A stretch of 64,000 nt of DNA, from positions 14,508,001 to 14,572,000 of the forward strand of contig NC_135262.1 of assembly GCF_964204865.1 (NCBI RefSeq), in the 5' to 3' direction. The notes under the pieces are model-generated. The model saw only the letters and a program-made list of their open reading frames with translations, was not told the DNA's origin and ran no database searches. This DNA is from Styela clava. Its lineage: Eukaryota > Chordata > Ascidiacea > Stolidobranchia > Styelidae. This document shows positions 62,501-64,000 of the stretch, piece after piece (position 1 is the first letter of the stretch; every line of letters begins with the position of its first letter). Position numbers and translations under genes: made by a program.

Positions 62501-64000
62501 CTTGCAAATCTGCATCTCCGTGAAAACCAGCAGAAGGTAAAAGCAGTTCCCTTCCATCATATTTTATTTGTTGTTTTCTTTTTCTCTTGTTTTGATCTAA
62601 ATGCTTACTTTTTCGGAGTTGAATTTTTCTGTCTTTATCAATAATTTGTATTTTGGATGATTGTTGTATTTTACTGTCTGAACATGTTATTTTCTCATAG
62701 TTGCTTCTATGTGATGATGTCATACTGTGATGTCTTTTAGATTTTAAATGTCGAAATCTTGGAACACTTAAATCCATGTTATTCAGCTCTCGATGTCTCA
62801 AAAGATGTCTTGAAGATGTCAATGTTCTATGACTAAACCTTCGGGATGAAATCCTTTGTTGAAGATCAAAATCTGATATTGATGATGTAATAGTGTCATA
62901 GTTACTTGTGTTGCAATGGTGATATCTATGATGTTGTCGAGATTGTCGAAATATCACAGACACAATGTAGGTCGCAGGAAAACATAAAATACTACTTTCC
63001 AATCCTGAAAACAAAAGGAATATTAGTAAATCAAATAATAATTTAATAAAGTATTTTTTGTAAAACTTGTCAAATTGGACAAAACCTCCAGTGTTAGATA
63101 TAGGCTTATTTTATAGCAGTTCACATGATTAATATTTATTAGATTGTGTCTGACATCTATGACACACAGATGTGAAGCTATGTTAGAAATCATCAATGTC
63201 AGTCTGTATAAATCATCAACTCACCAATAGCAATATTTGACCATTTGAATGAATAATATCCCAGATCAATACTAAGAGAGGCTTCAAGTCCATAAAACAT
63301 GAGAGAAGTCAACATTAACATGAATATAAGGATTGAACAACAAGCAACGCGTTGAGTACGAGACATGTCATGTTGTGACCATGGACGCATCGCAAATAAT
63401 GAATACCAGAGATGTCTAAAAAATAACAGAATGCCAGATAAATTGACACAATTTAGTGCTGTAATATCAACACATGAACTCACCTGTCTTTCAAATAATT
63501 TTCACTTTTAATTGTGAACAAACTTTTAAATGAATGAAGATGTTTGATAGTGGCTGCATGAACTTCAATATCAATTTGACATTCTCCCATATGATAATCT
63601 GATAGCCAGGTATTCACAAGAAAAAACCAACATTCATTTGTTTCATAATCTCGAACAACAAGACGATCAATGTACCTGAAAAGCATTCCTCAGAAATTTC
63701 TTACCTGTTCACACATTGCTGTCTCGTATGTCGGCTAATAGGGTATTGGCAACTGGACACCAATTTCATACTACAAAGCTGATATTTAACAGTGAATTTG
63801 GAAGTTTATTAGTGTTCAGTTCAAAAAGAACTGATTTATGTGGTAATTATGCTAGCTAATGTGGACCAAGCTTGGGATGTCAGATGTAAATGAAATTTAG
63901 GAGAGCATTGTCTGTGGAACTTGGCCTAAATAATATTTACATTCTTACAGTGTTGGTGATTTCATGTTTCTCTAGTACAAGTGCTGTATAATTTAATGAA
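56587..64000 (-). CDS. Second polycystin-1-like receptor (s-Themis-like paralogue), 3' half
   Basis: Sixteen minus-strand exons correspond one to one with the last sixteen of the + gene: 63675-63484, 63415-63225, 63004-62491, 62420-62235, 62116-61977, 61883-61729, 61500-61224, 60757-60607, 60421-60257, 59362-59225, 59056-58871, 58369-58225, 58140-58023, 57680-57622, 57407-57193, 56737-56587. Fourteen have identical lengths; the cytoplasmic-loop exon is 15 bases shorter (514 versus 529) and the last is 9 shorter. All phases hold, giving an open 994-codon frame to the stop at 56587, covering the end of PLAT, ten membrane segments, the polycystin channel region and a coiled coil. The gene is tail to tail with its sister. 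Intronic sequence near 63940-64000 still matches 48050-48090, so the next exon lies just outside. No lesion seen; the 5' half is unknown. Confidence 0.88.
57758..57860 (+). repeat. SINE 3' fragment in a receptor intron
   Basis: CATGGACTGGTAACTAAGG and the following sequence match the 3' part of the SINE at 58534-58851. The tRNA-like 5' part is absent. Confidence 0.6.
58534..58851 (+). repeat. tRNA-derived SINE in a receptor intron
   Basis: The 5' part looks like a tRNA: A-box-like TGGCTCGGCAGTGAGG near 58537 and B box GGTTTGAGTCCC at 58618-58629. The 3' part ends GGCTTTCCTCTCCCCTAGG. It is antisense to the minus-strand receptor gene and sits just before the exon 58871-59056. It is not a functional tRNA because no acceptor stem is seen. 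Confidence 0.75.

Overview
This is a eukaryotic, AT-rich, repeat-laden animal sequence: genes have short exons with GT-AG introns, and tRNA-derived SINEs, hAT-type elements and MITEs are scattered throughout. The strongest clue to the organism is a fibrinogen-like gene lying on the opposite strand inside the first intron of a polycystin-1-like receptor gene. That arrangement is the hallmark of the s-Themis/v-Themis self-sterility loci of the ascidian Ciona, so a Ciona-like tunicate is my best guess. The species cannot be fixed from the sequence alone.

Positions 1-19200 hold a tandem array of five intronless short-chain dehydrogenase/reductase (SDR) copies on the + strand. Two are intact (2182-2955, 6325-7098). 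One has a single nonsense codon plus a damaged cofactor loop (8599-9372), one has frameshifts and is cut by the window start (1-664), and one is a 5'/3' recombinant that lost its C terminus (17478-18131). Two unit types (A and B) alternate, each with its own flanks. A DNA transposon with inverted terminal repeats and a DDE-like transposase gene (11133-14185) interrupts the array.

Positions 19200-35200 are mostly decayed mobile DNA: hAT-type elements, a non-autonomous relative of the transposon in the SDR array, several MITEs, SINE pieces and a three-deep nest of insertions (33017-35156). Embedded here is a degenerate second copy of the Themis-like arrangement: a 76-nt leader exon (19485-19560, +) followed by a fibrinogen-domain pseudogene (24066-24741, -).

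Positions 35539-55262 carry the intact-looking pair. The receptor gene (+) reads leader exon, CUB domain, Ig/PKD-like region, REJ, GAIN/GPS, TM1, PLAT, ten further membrane segments with a polycystin channel region, and a C-terminal coiled coil; I could assemble 36 exons with consistent phases, about 2555 residues. The fibrinogen-like gene (36666-38877, -) has two exons and predicts a 307-residue secreted protein. In the Ciona system the receptor is on sperm and the fibrinogen-like ligand on the egg vitelline coat, and tight physical linkage lets them act as one haplotype that rejects self sperm.

Positions 56587-64000 hold the 3' sixteen exons of a second receptor gene in the opposite orientation, tail to tail with the first, with nearly identical exon lengths and a shared GC-AG intron. 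Its 5' half, and any ligand gene it hosts, lie beyond the window.
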